Translations under genes and position numbers: made by a program
Shown here: positions 33,074-40,643 of the stretch, one piece after another
Layout of the letters: every line of letters starts with the position of its first letter
Position numbering within the stretch: the stretch's first letter is position 1
DNA from: G051903925 sp051903925
GTDB taxonomy: Bacteria > Pseudomonadota > Alphaproteobacteria > Zavarziniales > Zavarziniaceae
Direction: 5' to 3'
Assembly (NCBI RefSeq): GCF_051903925.1
Contig: NZ_CP173678.1
Location: forward strand, 4,774,001 to 4,838,000
DNA: 64,000 nt
Notes under the pieces: model-generated
Seen by the model: the letters and a program-made list of their open reading frames with translations, nothing else
Told to the model about the DNA's origin: nothing
Databases searched by the model: none

Positions 33074-33630
33074 TGCAGCCATCCTTTGCGGTCGATCAGG
33101 TCCTCCGTCTGGGCGGAGACCGTCGCAATATCCAGGCCGGCATTGCGCCAGCGGGACCGCTCGGCCGCCAGCTCGTCCAGCCGCGGGCCCCATTCGGGGC
33201 CGAACAGGCGTTCCAGGTAACGCTTCAGGCGCCGCGCAAGCCCGGGCGAGCGGCCGCCGGTCGACACCGTCAGGAGCAGGTCGCCACGCCGCACCAGTGC
33301 CGGCACGTGAAAGTCGCAGTAGGGAATCACATCCTCGACATTGACGAGCATGCCGGCCGCGCGCGCGGCGTGGTACAGCGCGCCCGCCGTCTCGGCCGGC
33401 AGGCCCGCCGCGAACAGCAGGCCACCGGCCCGGAAGTCGCCGCGTCCGGGCAGGCATCGGCGCAGGCCGTCGCCGGCGCGCGCCGCAAGGTCGGCCTCGG
33501 CCTCGGGCGCAAAGACCAGGACGCCGGTCCCACCGCCCGCCTCCACCAGGTCAAGGCGGCGCAGCAGCCCGGCCCCCTGCCCTGCCAGCAGGACTGGGGT
33601 TTTCGAAAGGTCGAGAGCCAGGGGCAGCAT
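33070..33630 (-). CDS. Precorrin-2 dehydrogenase/sirohydrochlorin ferrochelatase domain protein
   Basis: A 186-residue Met8/CysG N-terminal-type protein, starting MLPLALDLSKTPVLLAGQGAGLLRRLDLVEAGG. It has the NAD-binding strand, NVEDVIPYCDFHVPALVRRGDLLLTVSTGGRSPGLARRLKRYLE typical of the family, and a C-terminal helical part. No methyltransferase half is present. It helps make sirohaem, the cofactor of sulfite reductase, matching its cysH neighbour. A longer start at 33666 is possible. Confidence 0.88.
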   Translation of the reverse strand: MLPLALDLSKTPVLLAGQGAGLLRRLDLVEAGGGTGVLVFAPEAEADLAARAGDGLRRCLPGRGDFRAGGLLFAAGLPAETAGALYHAARAAGMLVNVEDVIPYCDFHVPALVRRGDLLLTVSTGGRSPGLARRLKRYLERLFGPEWGPRLDELAAERSRWRNAGLDIATVSAQTEDLIDRKGWLQ

Positions 33631-33719
33631 GTCGCGGAAATTAGGCCGGCGGCCTGGACACTTCAAGCGGCGCCCGTGTAGGGGCTGCCATACACCACAA
33701 ATGCAGTGTAAAAAAGAAT

Positions 33720-33974
33720 TCAGGTCTTTTGCGGCTTCAGCTTGTCAGTGATCGACACGGCGATCCTGTCGCCCGACAGGACGATCTCCCCCCGTGCGAT
33801 GGGCTGGTTGTTGGCATAGACCCAGACATTGTCATCCTCGCGCGAGTCGAGTTCGATGACGGCACCGCGGCCCATCTTCAGCAGCTGATGGATCGGCATC
33901 TGCGACCGGCCGAGCACGACCGTGATCTCGACATAGACGTCCTCGACCGCTGCGATCGCTGGGGTGCCGGCCAC
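33720..33974 (-). CDS. fliN: Orphan FliN/SpoA-domain protein
   Basis: An 84-residue protein that is essentially one SpoA domain: VEDVYVEITVVLGRSQMPIHQLLKMGRGAVIELDSREDDNVWVYANNQPIARGEIVLSGDRIAVSITDKL. FliN forms the flagellar C-ring. GTG 33974 follows GGTGGAG at 7 bases, which decides the start; an ATG at 34019 adds 15 unsupported residues. No other flagellar gene is near, so it is a stand-alone copy, or a SpoA protein used elsewhere (for example in secretion). The flanking 33631-33719 is AT-richer, with a possible promoter. Confidence 0.8.
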   Translation of the reverse strand: MAGTPAIAAVEDVYVEITVVLGRSQMPIHQLLKMGRGAVIELDSREDDNVWVYANNQPIARGEIVLSGDRIAVSITDKLKPQKT

Positions 33975-34115
33975 TGTACTTCTCCACCCGCTGTTGGTCC
34001 CGCCACGATACGGGGCCATGGTTAAGATCAGGCTAAGCCCCGGGGCACCGCGATCACAAGGTGCCACCCATCCGCCTCGTGCACGGGGGACGAGGATCGG
34101 CTAGGAAGCCGAACC

Positions 34116-34784
34116 ATGAGCGAGACGTCATCCGACGCGGCGGCGCGCGTCCCCGTCCTGTGGGACGTCGCCGCCCATCCGGTTTCCTATCCCGAGGCGC
34201 TGGCCCGGATGGAGGCCCGCGTGGCGGACATCCGCGCGGGTCGGGCGCCCGAACTGGCCTGGGCGGTGGAGCATCCGCCGCTCTACACCGCCGGCACCAG
34301 CGCCGACCCTTCGGAACTGGTCCGGCCCGACCGGTTCCCGGTGTTCCAGGCCGGCCGGGGCGGGCGCTTCACCTATCACGGGCCGGGCCAGCGCGTGGTC
34401 TATGTCATGCTGGACCTGAAGCGCCGCAAGCCGGACGTGCGGGCCTTCGTCCACGACCTGGAGGACTGGCTGATCGCCACCCTGGACCGGTTTGGCGTGC
34501 GCGGCGAACGCCGTGCCGACCGCATCGGCGTCTGGGTCGTGCTGCCCGGCGGGGGAGAGGCCAAGATCGCGGCGCTGGGCATCCGCGTCCGGCACTGGGT
34601 CACGTTCCATGGCGTGTCGCTGAACGTCGAGCCGGACCTGGACCATTTCGGCGGCATCGTCCCCTGTGGCATCGCCCAGCATGGCGTGACCTCGCTCGCG
34701 GCGCTGGGCATCATGGCCAGCATGGCCGAGGTCGACATGGCCCTGCGCGATACGTTCGAGGAGATCTTCGGGCCCACTCAGTAG
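34116..34784 (+). CDS. lipB: Octanoyltransferase (lipoate biosynthesis)
   Basis: LipB moves octanoate from ACP to lipoyl domains. 222 residues, normal length. It has GQRVVYVMLDLKR, AWAVEHPPLYTAGTSADPSE, GRFTYHGPGQ, and the catalytic pair Lys150 (AKIAALGIRVR) and Cys184 (GIVPCGI). Its end overlaps the convergent flavoprotein gene by 7 bases. Confidence 0.95.
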   Translation: MSETSSDAAARVPVLWDVAAHPVSYPEALARMEARVADIRAGRAPELAWAVEHPPLYTAGTSADPSELVRPDRFPVFQAGRGGRFTYHGPGQRVVYVMLDLKRRKPDVRAFVHDLEDWLIATLDRFGVRGERRADRIGVWVVLPGGGEAKIAALGIRVRHWVTFHGVSLNVEPDLDHFGGIVPCGIAQHGVTSLAALGIMASMAEVDMALRDTFEEIFGPTQ

Positions 34785-36100
34785 ACGTCGCGGCGATAGC
34801 GGCCCGTGACGATCAGGTGGTCCAGCGCCTCCGCCCCCAGGATATCCTCCAGCACGCGGCCGACCCCGTCCGCCATGCCGTGCAGGCTGCCACAGACCAG
34901 GATCACGGCCCCCTCTGCCACCCAGGCGCGCAGGCGCGCCGACTGCCCTGCCAGCACGTCCTGGACATAGGCCGGGTCCGCACCGCGGGAAAAGGCCAGG
35001 TCAAGGTGCGTCAGCAGGCCGGTCGCCTGCCACGCCGCCAGTTCGTCGGCAAAGGGCCGGTCATGCTCGGGCGAGCGTTCCCCGAACAGCAGCCAGGTGG
35101 GCGCAGCGCCCGCGCCGGCGCGCTCCTTCAGGTGGGCGCGCAGGCCGGCGATCCCCGTGCCATTGCCCACCAGGATCAGCGGGCAGGCGCCGTCCGGGCC
35201 GTGGAACGGGCTGTTGCGGCGGATGCGCAGCGCGATGTCCGTGCCCGGGGCCGCACCCTGGCTCAGGTGGTGGGAGCCGAGGCCCGGACGGCCGTCAGGC
35301 CGCGTCACCTGCCGCACCAGCAGCTGGATCACCCCATCGGCGGGCAGGGAGGCGATCGAGTAGTCGCGCCGGACGGACGGCGCGACCTCGACCTCCGCCA
35401 CGTCGCCGGCCTGCCAGTGCAGGCCCGGCGGCGGCGCCAGCTCGACCAGGACGGCCGGCGCGCCGGGGCTGCCGGGGTTCAGCACGCGCCGGCTCCGCAG
35501 ACGGCACGGCACGAACGGTGCCTGCGCCGTATCCAGCGCCACGCCGCCCAGCGCCGCCACCTGCCCCGACCAGCGGGCCAGGGCCGCGGCGTCATGACGG
35601 TCGACCAGCACCGGCGGATGCAGCGGCCGCGCCGCCTCCCCCTCCAGCCACTGGGCCAGGGCCAGGCCAAAGGCACAGAAGCCGGCATAGGTCCGATCGC
35701 CCAACGCCAGCACGGCGCAGTCCAGGCGATCCAGGCCGGCACCAGGACGCATGACGCGGTGGACAAAGGGCACGGCGTTGTCGGGGGCATCGCCCTCCCC
35801 CGTCGTGCTGGCGACGAACAGGGCCGTGCCGCCCGCCTCCAGCATGGGCCGGGTCACGGCAGCCAGCGGCAGCAGCCGCACCGCCCGGCCGCCTGCCCGC
35901 AGGGCGCGCGCCGTCTCCCGCGCAAGGTGCTCGGCATCGCCGGTCTGGCTGGCATAGGCGACGAGCAGCGCACCCGCATCATCCACCGTATCCCCCGGTT
36001 GACCGCGCATCCGGCGGTGACGCAGCGCAACGGCGACGCAGAACAGCGCATAGGTCGCCAGGATCGCTGCCGACCACGCCAGCTTCACCCCCAACATCAT
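34778..36100 (-). CDS. Membrane-anchored flavodoxin/FAD reductase (sulfite-reductase flavoprotein-like)
   Basis: A 440-residue NAD(P)H oxidoreductase of cytochrome-P450-reductase type. One N-terminal helix (LAWSAAILATYALFCVAVAL) is followed by a flavodoxin domain (YASQTGDAEHLARETA; STTGEGDAPDNA) and an FAD/NAD domain (RRDYSIASLP for FAD, GNGTGIAGLRAHLKERA for NAD(P)H). It should pass electrons from NAD(P)H through FAD and FMN on the cytosolic face. It is the last gene of the PepSY-DUF2271-DUF4198-apbE operon, and its ATG (36100) overlaps the apbE stop. It probably feeds electrons to the membrane PepSY protein. Confidence 0.88.
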   Translation of the reverse strand: MMLGVKLAWSAAILATYALFCVAVALRHRRMRGQPGDTVDDAGALLVAYASQTGDAEHLARETARALRAGGRAVRLLPLAAVTRPMLEAGGTALFVASTTGEGDAPDNAVPFVHRVMRPGAGLDRLDCAVLALGDRTYAGFCAFGLALAQWLEGEAARPLHPPVLVDRHDAAALARWSGQVAALGGVALDTAQAPFVPCRLRSRRVLNPGSPGAPAVLVELAPPPGLHWQAGDVAEVEVAPSVRRDYSIASLPADGVIQLLVRQVTRPDGRPGLGSHHLSQGAAPGTDIALRIRRNSPFHGPDGACPLILVGNGTGIAGLRAHLKERAGAGAAPTWLLFGERSPEHDRPFADELAAWQATGLLTHLDLAFSRGADPAYVQDVLAGQSARLRAWVAEGAVILVCGSLHGMADGVGRVLEDILGAEALDHLIVTGRYRRDVY

Positions 36101-37107
36101 GCCATCAGGGCCGCGCAGGCGGGGCTTGGCACCTGGTGCAGGCCATCGCCCCGGCGACTGGTGAGGAGTGCGGCCAGGCCCTGCTCCGTCGCGAGGCGCA
36201 GGCCGGCCTCCGGTCCCAGCACGGCCAGCGCCGTTGCCCAGGCGTCCGCCACCATGCACGACGGGTGCAGGACGCTGACCGATGCCAGGCCGTTGCCCGT
36301 CGGCCGGCCGTTCCGCGGATCCAGGAGGTGATGGCCGGTCTGGCCATCGAGATGGGCCTGCCGGCGATAGTCGCCCGATGTCGCAACCGCCAGGCCATGC
36401 AGCGCGATGAGCGTAGGCACAAGGCCCCCGCCGCCGGCCACGGGCGGCTCCAGCGCCACCCACCAGGGCTGGCCGTCCGGCTTGCAGCCGGTGCCGCGCA
36501 ACTCGCCGCCGATCTCCACCAGGTGATGGACCAGGCCCAGCGCGTCCAATGCCTGCGCCACCAGGTCGACGGCAAAGCCCTTGGCGATCGCCGACAGGTC
36601 AAGGGCAAGGCCGCCGGGCTGGCGGAGCTGCCGGGGCGCGTAGCGCTGCTCCAGCAGGCGCCAGCCGCTGCCGGCCCGCGCCGTGGCCAGTTGCGCCGGT
36701 GTGGGGGCCGCCGGCACCGGACCCGCGGGTCCGAAGCCCCAAAGGTCGACCAGATGGCCAAGCGTGGGGTCATAGGCCCCATCGCTGGCCGCCGCCACGG
36801 CCAGGGCGGCATCCAGCACAGTCCAGGTTTCCGCCGCGAAGCCCTGCCAATGCCCGGGTGCGCTGGCGTTGAAACGCGCCAGGTCGGACGCCGGGTCCCA
36901 GGTGCTCATCTGGGCGATGACCCGGGCCAGCGCGCGTTCCACCGTGGCGCGGAGGTCGAGGGCGGGTCCAGGCGCCACCACCGCCTGGACCCGCCAGGTC
37001 GTCCCCATGGTCAGCCCCTCCAGGGCGACGATGCGTCCTGCGGGCGGGCGCGTGACGGCCACGGCGCGCGGGACCAGGACGCGCCGGGCGGCTGCAAGGG
37101 TGGCCAC
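36097..37107 (-). CDS. apbE: FAD:protein FMN transferase
   Basis: ApbE attaches FMN covalently to Ser/Thr of exported proteins. 336 residues starting at GTG 37107, which overlaps the DUF4198 stop (TAGTG). Motifs: GLTMGTTWRVQAVV, ALDLSAIAKGFAVD, LVEIGGELRGTG, AVATSGDYRR, HLLDPRNGRP and the metal-binding HPSCMVADAWATALAVLG. No clear signal peptide or lipobox, so its side of the membrane is not settled; many ApbE proteins are periplasmic lipoproteins. The likely target is the DUF2271 protein, which carries DGLSSAT. Confidence 0.92.
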   Translation of the reverse strand: MATLAAARRVLVPRAVAVTRPPAGRIVALEGLTMGTTWRVQAVVAPGPALDLRATVERALARVIAQMSTWDPASDLARFNASAPGHWQGFAAETWTVLDAALAVAAASDGAYDPTLGHLVDLWGFGPAGPVPAAPTPAQLATARAGSGWRLLEQRYAPRQLRQPGGLALDLSAIAKGFAVDLVAQALDALGLVHHLVEIGGELRGTGCKPDGQPWWVALEPPVAGGGGLVPTLIALHGLAVATSGDYRRQAHLDGQTGHHLLDPRNGRPTGNGLASVSVLHPSCMVADAWATALAVLGPEAGLRLATEQGLAALLTSRRGDGLHQVPSPACAALMA

Positions 37108-37928
37108 TATTGGGGCAGGACCTCGAACGTCGCGACATAGGTGGCGCGGCGTTCCTTGGCCTTGTCGGTCGAGACGGCGTCGTCCGCGACCGAGGCTTCG
37201 AGCCAGTACATGCCGGGCTCGCCCCAGGTCACCTTCAGCACGCCATCGGCATCGGTCTTCAGCTTCTGCTCGCCCAGCGCGTTGCGGTAGCGGATGCCGC
37301 CGCGCACCAGTTCAACCTCGACATCGGCCGCCGGCTTGCCGTCCAGGACCAGCTTGAAGGTCGCCTCCTCGCCCGCCACAAGGTCGTTCGGATGCGTCAC
37401 CGGCAGCAGTTCCAGGCCCTTGCCGCTGGGCTTCAGCTCGGTCGGTGCGCCCTTGGTGACGAAGGTCTCCAGGCGGCGCTGGGTCTCGGTGATCTCGACC
37501 TCCGTCGCCTCGGCCGGGATCTCGCCCAGGGTGGCGGCGCTGCCGCGCCAGCGCTTGGCCTCGCCGTTCAGCTTGTAGCGGCCGAACAGGCCGTCCGTCG
37601 CCACCGCGATGCGATAGGTGCCGGCCTGCTTCAGCTCGACATCGAAGGTCGTGCGGAAGCGGCCCTGGGCCTGGTTCTGGACTTCTGCCGCCGTGCCGTC
37701 CGGTGCCGTCACGACCAGGTCGCCATCGCGCAGGCGCATCGGCTGGTGCTCGAAATAGAACAGGTCGTTGGACGAGGCGGCATCGATCGTGACCCAGGCG
37801 TTCTCGCCCGACAGCACGGTGGCCGAGGGCAGAAGCCAGGCGCGATGCGCCTGTGCCCCCATCGGAACCAGGGCGATGGCCGCCGCCAGGGCGGCAATCT
37901 TGAGTGTCTTCACAGGATTGGTCTTCAC
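37107..37928 (-). CDS. DUF4198 domain exported protein
   Basis: A 273-residue periplasmic protein. The signal peptide is LKIAALAAAIALVPMGAQAHRAWLLPSA; the mature part begins HRAWLLPSATVLSGENAWVTIDAASSNDLFYF, the DUF4198 signature, and includes LPVTHPNDLVAGEEATFKLVLDGKPAADVEVELVRGG. DUF4198 is a beta-sandwich family often linked to metal or nickel/cobalt transport loci. Starts at GTG 37928 (GGGGGA upstream) or GTG 37949 (overlapping the DUF2271 stop) are both possible; the former fits the signal peptide better. Confidence 0.85.
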   Translation of the reverse strand: MKTNPVKTLKIAALAAAIALVPMGAQAHRAWLLPSATVLSGENAWVTIDAASSNDLFYFEHQPMRLRDGDLVVTAPDGTAAEVQNQAQGRFRTTFDVELKQAGTYRIAVATDGLFGRYKLNGEAKRWRGSAATLGEIPAEATEVEITETQRRLETFVTKGAPTELKPSGKGLELLPVTHPNDLVAGEEATFKLVLDGKPAADVEVELVRGGIRYRNALGEQKLKTDADGVLKVTWGEPGMYWLEASVADDAVSTDKAKERRATYVATFEVLPQ

Positions 37929-37945
37929 AGGCTGGTCCCCCCGTT

Positions 37946-38458
37946 TCACGGCTTCAGTTCGACCTTGATCGCGCCCAACTCGCTCTCGCCCGTGGCCTCC
38001 AGCACCTGGCCTTGCGTTGGCGGCCAAGTCAGCGGCACGCGGACCAGTTCACGACCACCCACCTCGCGCGCGGCCTCGACCACCAGGCGGTATTCGCCAG
38101 GCTCCAGCTTTGCGATGGCCTCGGCCGCGTTGGGGAAGGTCAGTTCATGGGCGCCCGGGGCCCGCGTGGCGCTGCTCAAACCGTCGACGGGCATGTCCAG
38201 CTCGCGACCCGCCTTGCGCCACCACTGGCGCATGTCCTTCAGCCACTCATTCCCCTTGTTGTTCTCCATGTCGTGGTCGTAGAGCACGGCCAGATTCAGA
38301 GCGACGCTCTGGTCCGGTCGCTCCAGCCAGACGGCGACATAGGGGCGGTGGTATTCGGCGACCGACAGTTCGGGGACGGTCAGGTTCACCCCGATATCCG
38401 CAGCCAAAGCCGGGCCCGCCGCGATGCTTCCCAGGGCCGCCGTGAAGACAAGACGCAT
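37946..38458 (-). CDS. DUF2271 exported protein with an ApbE flavinylation motif
   Basis: A 170-residue periplasmic protein with a signal peptide (MRLVFTAALGSIAAGPALA) and the DUF2271 core YVAVWLERPDQSVALNLAVLYDHDMENNKGNEWLKDMRQWWRKAGRE. At residues 92-98 it reads DGLSSAT, which fits the D-x-x-S/T-x-A-T site at which ApbE links FMN to Thr (here Thr98). This is the strongest evidence in the operon that it is a covalent flavoprotein. It lies between the PepSY membrane protein and DUF4198. It would be the periplasmic electron carrier. Confidence 0.85.
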   Translation of the reverse strand: MRLVFTAALGSIAAGPALAADIGVNLTVPELSVAEYHRPYVAVWLERPDQSVALNLAVLYDHDMENNKGNEWLKDMRQWWRKAGRELDMPVDGLSSATRAPGAHELTFPNAAEAIAKLEPGEYRLVVEAAREVGGRELVRVPLTWPPTQGQVLEATGESELGAIKVELKP

Positions 38459-38481
38459 GAACCTCTCCGCCGCTCGTTGCG

Positions 38482-39150
38482 CTAGTGGATGAACAGGATG
38501 GCCAGCAGCACCGGCACGACCAGGCCGGCGCCGACCAGGGGCCAGGTGCTGGGGCGATTGCGGGCGTGAAGCTGGAGCAGGAGCAGGCCGGTCAGCGCAA
38601 AGACGACGCAGGCGCCCGCCAGGATGTCGATGAACCAGGACCACGCGGTCCCGGCATTGCGGCCCTTGTGCAGGTCGTTGAGATAGGAGACCCAGCCGCG
38701 GTCGGTCACCTCGTGGACGACCTCGCCGCTTGCGCGGTCAATGGTGGCCCAGGCATCGCCGCCCGGCCGCGGCAGGGCGACATAGACATCGTCAACCGAC
38801 CATTCGGCTTCGCGCCCGCCCAGGTCCAGGGCCAGCGCCTCGGCCACGGCCGCGACGATGGCGGGTGGCAGGGCGGCCTTGCCCTCCTGCGGCCCCCCGG
38901 CCAGGACCGGAAGGACGTCTTCGGGAAGGCTTGCCGTGCGCTCGGTCACGACGGGGCGCGACTCGATCTGGGCCGCGTGATTCAGGGTGATGCCGGTGAC
39001 GGCAAACAGCAGCAGGCCGACCAGCGACAGGGCGGAGCTGATCCAGTGCCACAGCGTCAACTGGCGCCGCCACGTGGCGCTGCGCGCACGGAACGGCTGG
39101 GTGGCCACCTGCCCCCCGACCTCGCCCCGCGTCGCCCCACTGCCCGCCAT
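38482..39150 (-). CDS. PepSY-associated transmembrane protein
   Basis: A 222-residue inner-membrane protein with about four hydrophobic segments: a helix around ALSLVGLLLFAVTGITLNHA, a soluble PepSY-like middle (AWATIDRASGEVVHEVTDRGW) and two helices at the C-terminus. Histidines His35, His58, His161 and His195 lie at or near membrane segments and could ligate haem b, as in haem-binding PepSY_TM relatives. It is the first gene of the operon, 38 bases after a Fur-like site. It should carry electrons across the membrane from the flavoprotein to DUF2271. Confidence 0.83.
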   Translation of the reverse strand: MAGSGATRGEVGGQVATQPFRARSATWRRQLTLWHWISSALSLVGLLLFAVTGITLNHAAQIESRPVVTERTASLPEDVLPVLAGGPQEGKAALPPAIVAAVAEALALDLGGREAEWSVDDVYVALPRPGGDAWATIDRASGEVVHEVTDRGWVSYLNDLHKGRNAGTAWSWFIDILAGACVVFALTGLLLLQLHARNRPSTWPLVGAGLVVPVLLAILFIH

Positions 39151-39187
39151 CGCCGCCCGCTCTCGCTGTTGCGAAAGCGTTGATAAC

Positions 39188-39206
39188 GGGACTGATAATC
39201 AATCGC
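39188..39206 (-). promoter_or_regulatory. Candidate Fur box ahead of the PepSY-apbE operon
   Basis: The 19 bases on the plus strand GGGACTGATAATCAATCGC match 13 of 19 positions of the E. coli Fur consensus GATAATGATAATCATTATC, with the central TGATAATCA intact. It is 38 bases upstream of the PepSY ATG. Confidence 0.5.
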
Positions 39207-39226
39207 AACACTTAAGCAGAGCGCTG

Positions 39227-39262
39227 CCCCCTTCCAGGCCGTGTTGCGGGCCCGGAAGGGGG
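39227..39262 (-). terminator. Hairpin past the P450 gene
   Basis: CCCCCTTCC faces GGAAGGGGG around an 18-base loop, 11 bases beyond the P450 stop. No T-tract. It separates the P450 from the PepSY operon. Confidence 0.5.
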
Positions 39263-39272
39263 TGCGGGCCGA

Positions 39273-40505
39273 TCAGGCGATCAGGTCCAGGCGCTCCAGG
39301 CCGCGGAAGAAGGGCAGCATGCGCCACTGCGCCGGTGCCGCAGGATCGGCCAGCCGCAGGTTGGGGAAGCGCTGGAACAGCTTGCCCAGCGCAACCGTCG
39401 CCTCAAGCCGGGCCAGGGGTGCGCCGATGCAGATATGGCTGCCGCCGCCGAATGCCATGTGCGGCGCCCGCTTGACCCCGATGGTGAAGGCTTCCGGGTT
39501 CTCGAAGACGTCCGGATCGCGGTTGGCGCCGCGCAGCATCACCGTGATCGCCTGGCTCTTGTGGACGGGGCAGCCGCCGATCTCCATCTCCTCGGCGGCG
39601 ATGCGCTGGGTGATGTCGACCGGCGGCTCATAGCGCAGCGTCTCCTCCACCAGCGACGGGACGAGCGAGGGATCGGCCTTGAGCTTCTCAAGCTCCGCCG
39701 GGTGCAGCATCAGCAGGCGCACGGCGTTGCCGATCAGGTCGGTCGTCGTCAGGTTACCGCCGACCAGCAGCGCCATCAGGTTGAAGCGCAACTCGATATC
39801 CGACAGCGGCGCCCCCTCGGCCTGAAGCTTCGTCATGTCCGAGATCAGGTTGTCGCCCGGATTGGCCTTGCTCTCCTGGATCAGCTGCATGAAGTACTCG
39901 TCGAGCGCCAACTGGCAGCGCTCCATCTCCGCCTGCTGCTCCGGGTTGCGGAACGGGTTCAGGACGTGGATCACGCCTTCGGACCAGGCGCGGAATTCGT
40001 CCAGGCGGGTATTGTCCACGCCCAGGATCGCGGCGATGGCGACGATGGGAATGGGCACGCAGACCTTTTCCATCAGGTCGAAGGGCACGCCGACGGGAAT
40101 CGCGTCCAGGGTGCGGTCCACGATCGCCTCGACCTCGGGCCGGAAGGCCGGAATGCGGGCGTAGAAGGCCTGGGCCAGCGGCTTGCGGATGCGGCTGTGG
40201 TCGGGATCGTTCAGCTGCAGGATGCTGGTCGTCTCGCTGCGCTTGTAGTTGGCCAGGTCCGGATGCAGACCCGCCCGGGTGGTGATGGCCGCCTCTTCCG
40301 CGTCGACGGGATCGCGCGACACCTGGGGACTCGCCACGATGCGGCGGACGTCGGCGTACTTGCTGACCAGGAAGGTCCCCGCCATGTCGTCGCGATGCAC
40401 GGGGCAGCGCTCGCGCAGGTCGCGCAGCAGGGTGTGCGGCTCCTCCCGGTACTCGGGGTTCAGCGGCGTGAGCTGAAGCAGGGACGGCAGCGGTTCCTGG
40501 GACAT
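39273..40505 (-). CDS. Cytochrome P450
   Basis: A 410-residue soluble P450. The haem loop FGGGSHICIGAPLARLE gives Cys359 as axial ligand, EETLRYEPP is the K-helix E-x-x-R, and the I-helix reads LLVGGNLTTTDLIG, with Asn where most have Glu/Asp or Ala next to the T-T pair. It resembles bacterial CYP153/CYP107-type soluble P450s, needing ferredoxin partners not seen here. The divergent AraC regulator 137 bases away probably controls it. Substrate unknown. Confidence 0.92.
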   Translation of the reverse strand: MSQEPLPSLLQLTPLNPEYREEPHTLLRDLRERCPVHRDDMAGTFLVSKYADVRRIVASPQVSRDPVDAEEAAITTRAGLHPDLANYKRSETTSILQLNDPDHSRIRKPLAQAFYARIPAFRPEVEAIVDRTLDAIPVGVPFDLMEKVCVPIPIVAIAAILGVDNTRLDEFRAWSEGVIHVLNPFRNPEQQAEMERCQLALDEYFMQLIQESKANPGDNLISDMTKLQAEGAPLSDIELRFNLMALLVGGNLTTTDLIGNAVRLLMLHPAELEKLKADPSLVPSLVEETLRYEPPVDITQRIAAEEMEIGGCPVHKSQAITVMLRGANRDPDVFENPEAFTIGVKRAPHMAFGGGSHICIGAPLARLEATVALGKLFQRFPNLRLADPAAPAQWRMLPFFRGLERLDLIA

Positions 40506-40606
40506 GCGCTGGTTTCCTCCTGGATCCTGGTCATCGGCGCGGCGGCGGCCAACGCGGGATGACAGATTGTCATGACCTGCTTATCGCCGTTCAGGGTGGA
40601 AAAGAC

Positions 40607-40643
40607 TTGCCCTGACGCGACAAGTTCTTACCCTCACACGACA
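40607..40643 (+). promoter_or_regulatory. Two phased direct repeats, likely AraC binding sites
   Basis: TTGCCCTGACGCGACA (40607-40622) and TTACCCTCACACGACA (40628-40643) match at 13 of 16 positions and are 21 bases apart, two helical turns. The second ends at the A of the regulator's start codon. This is the layout of AraC-family half-sites, so the regulator may bind here and control itself and the divergent P450. Confidence 0.55.
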
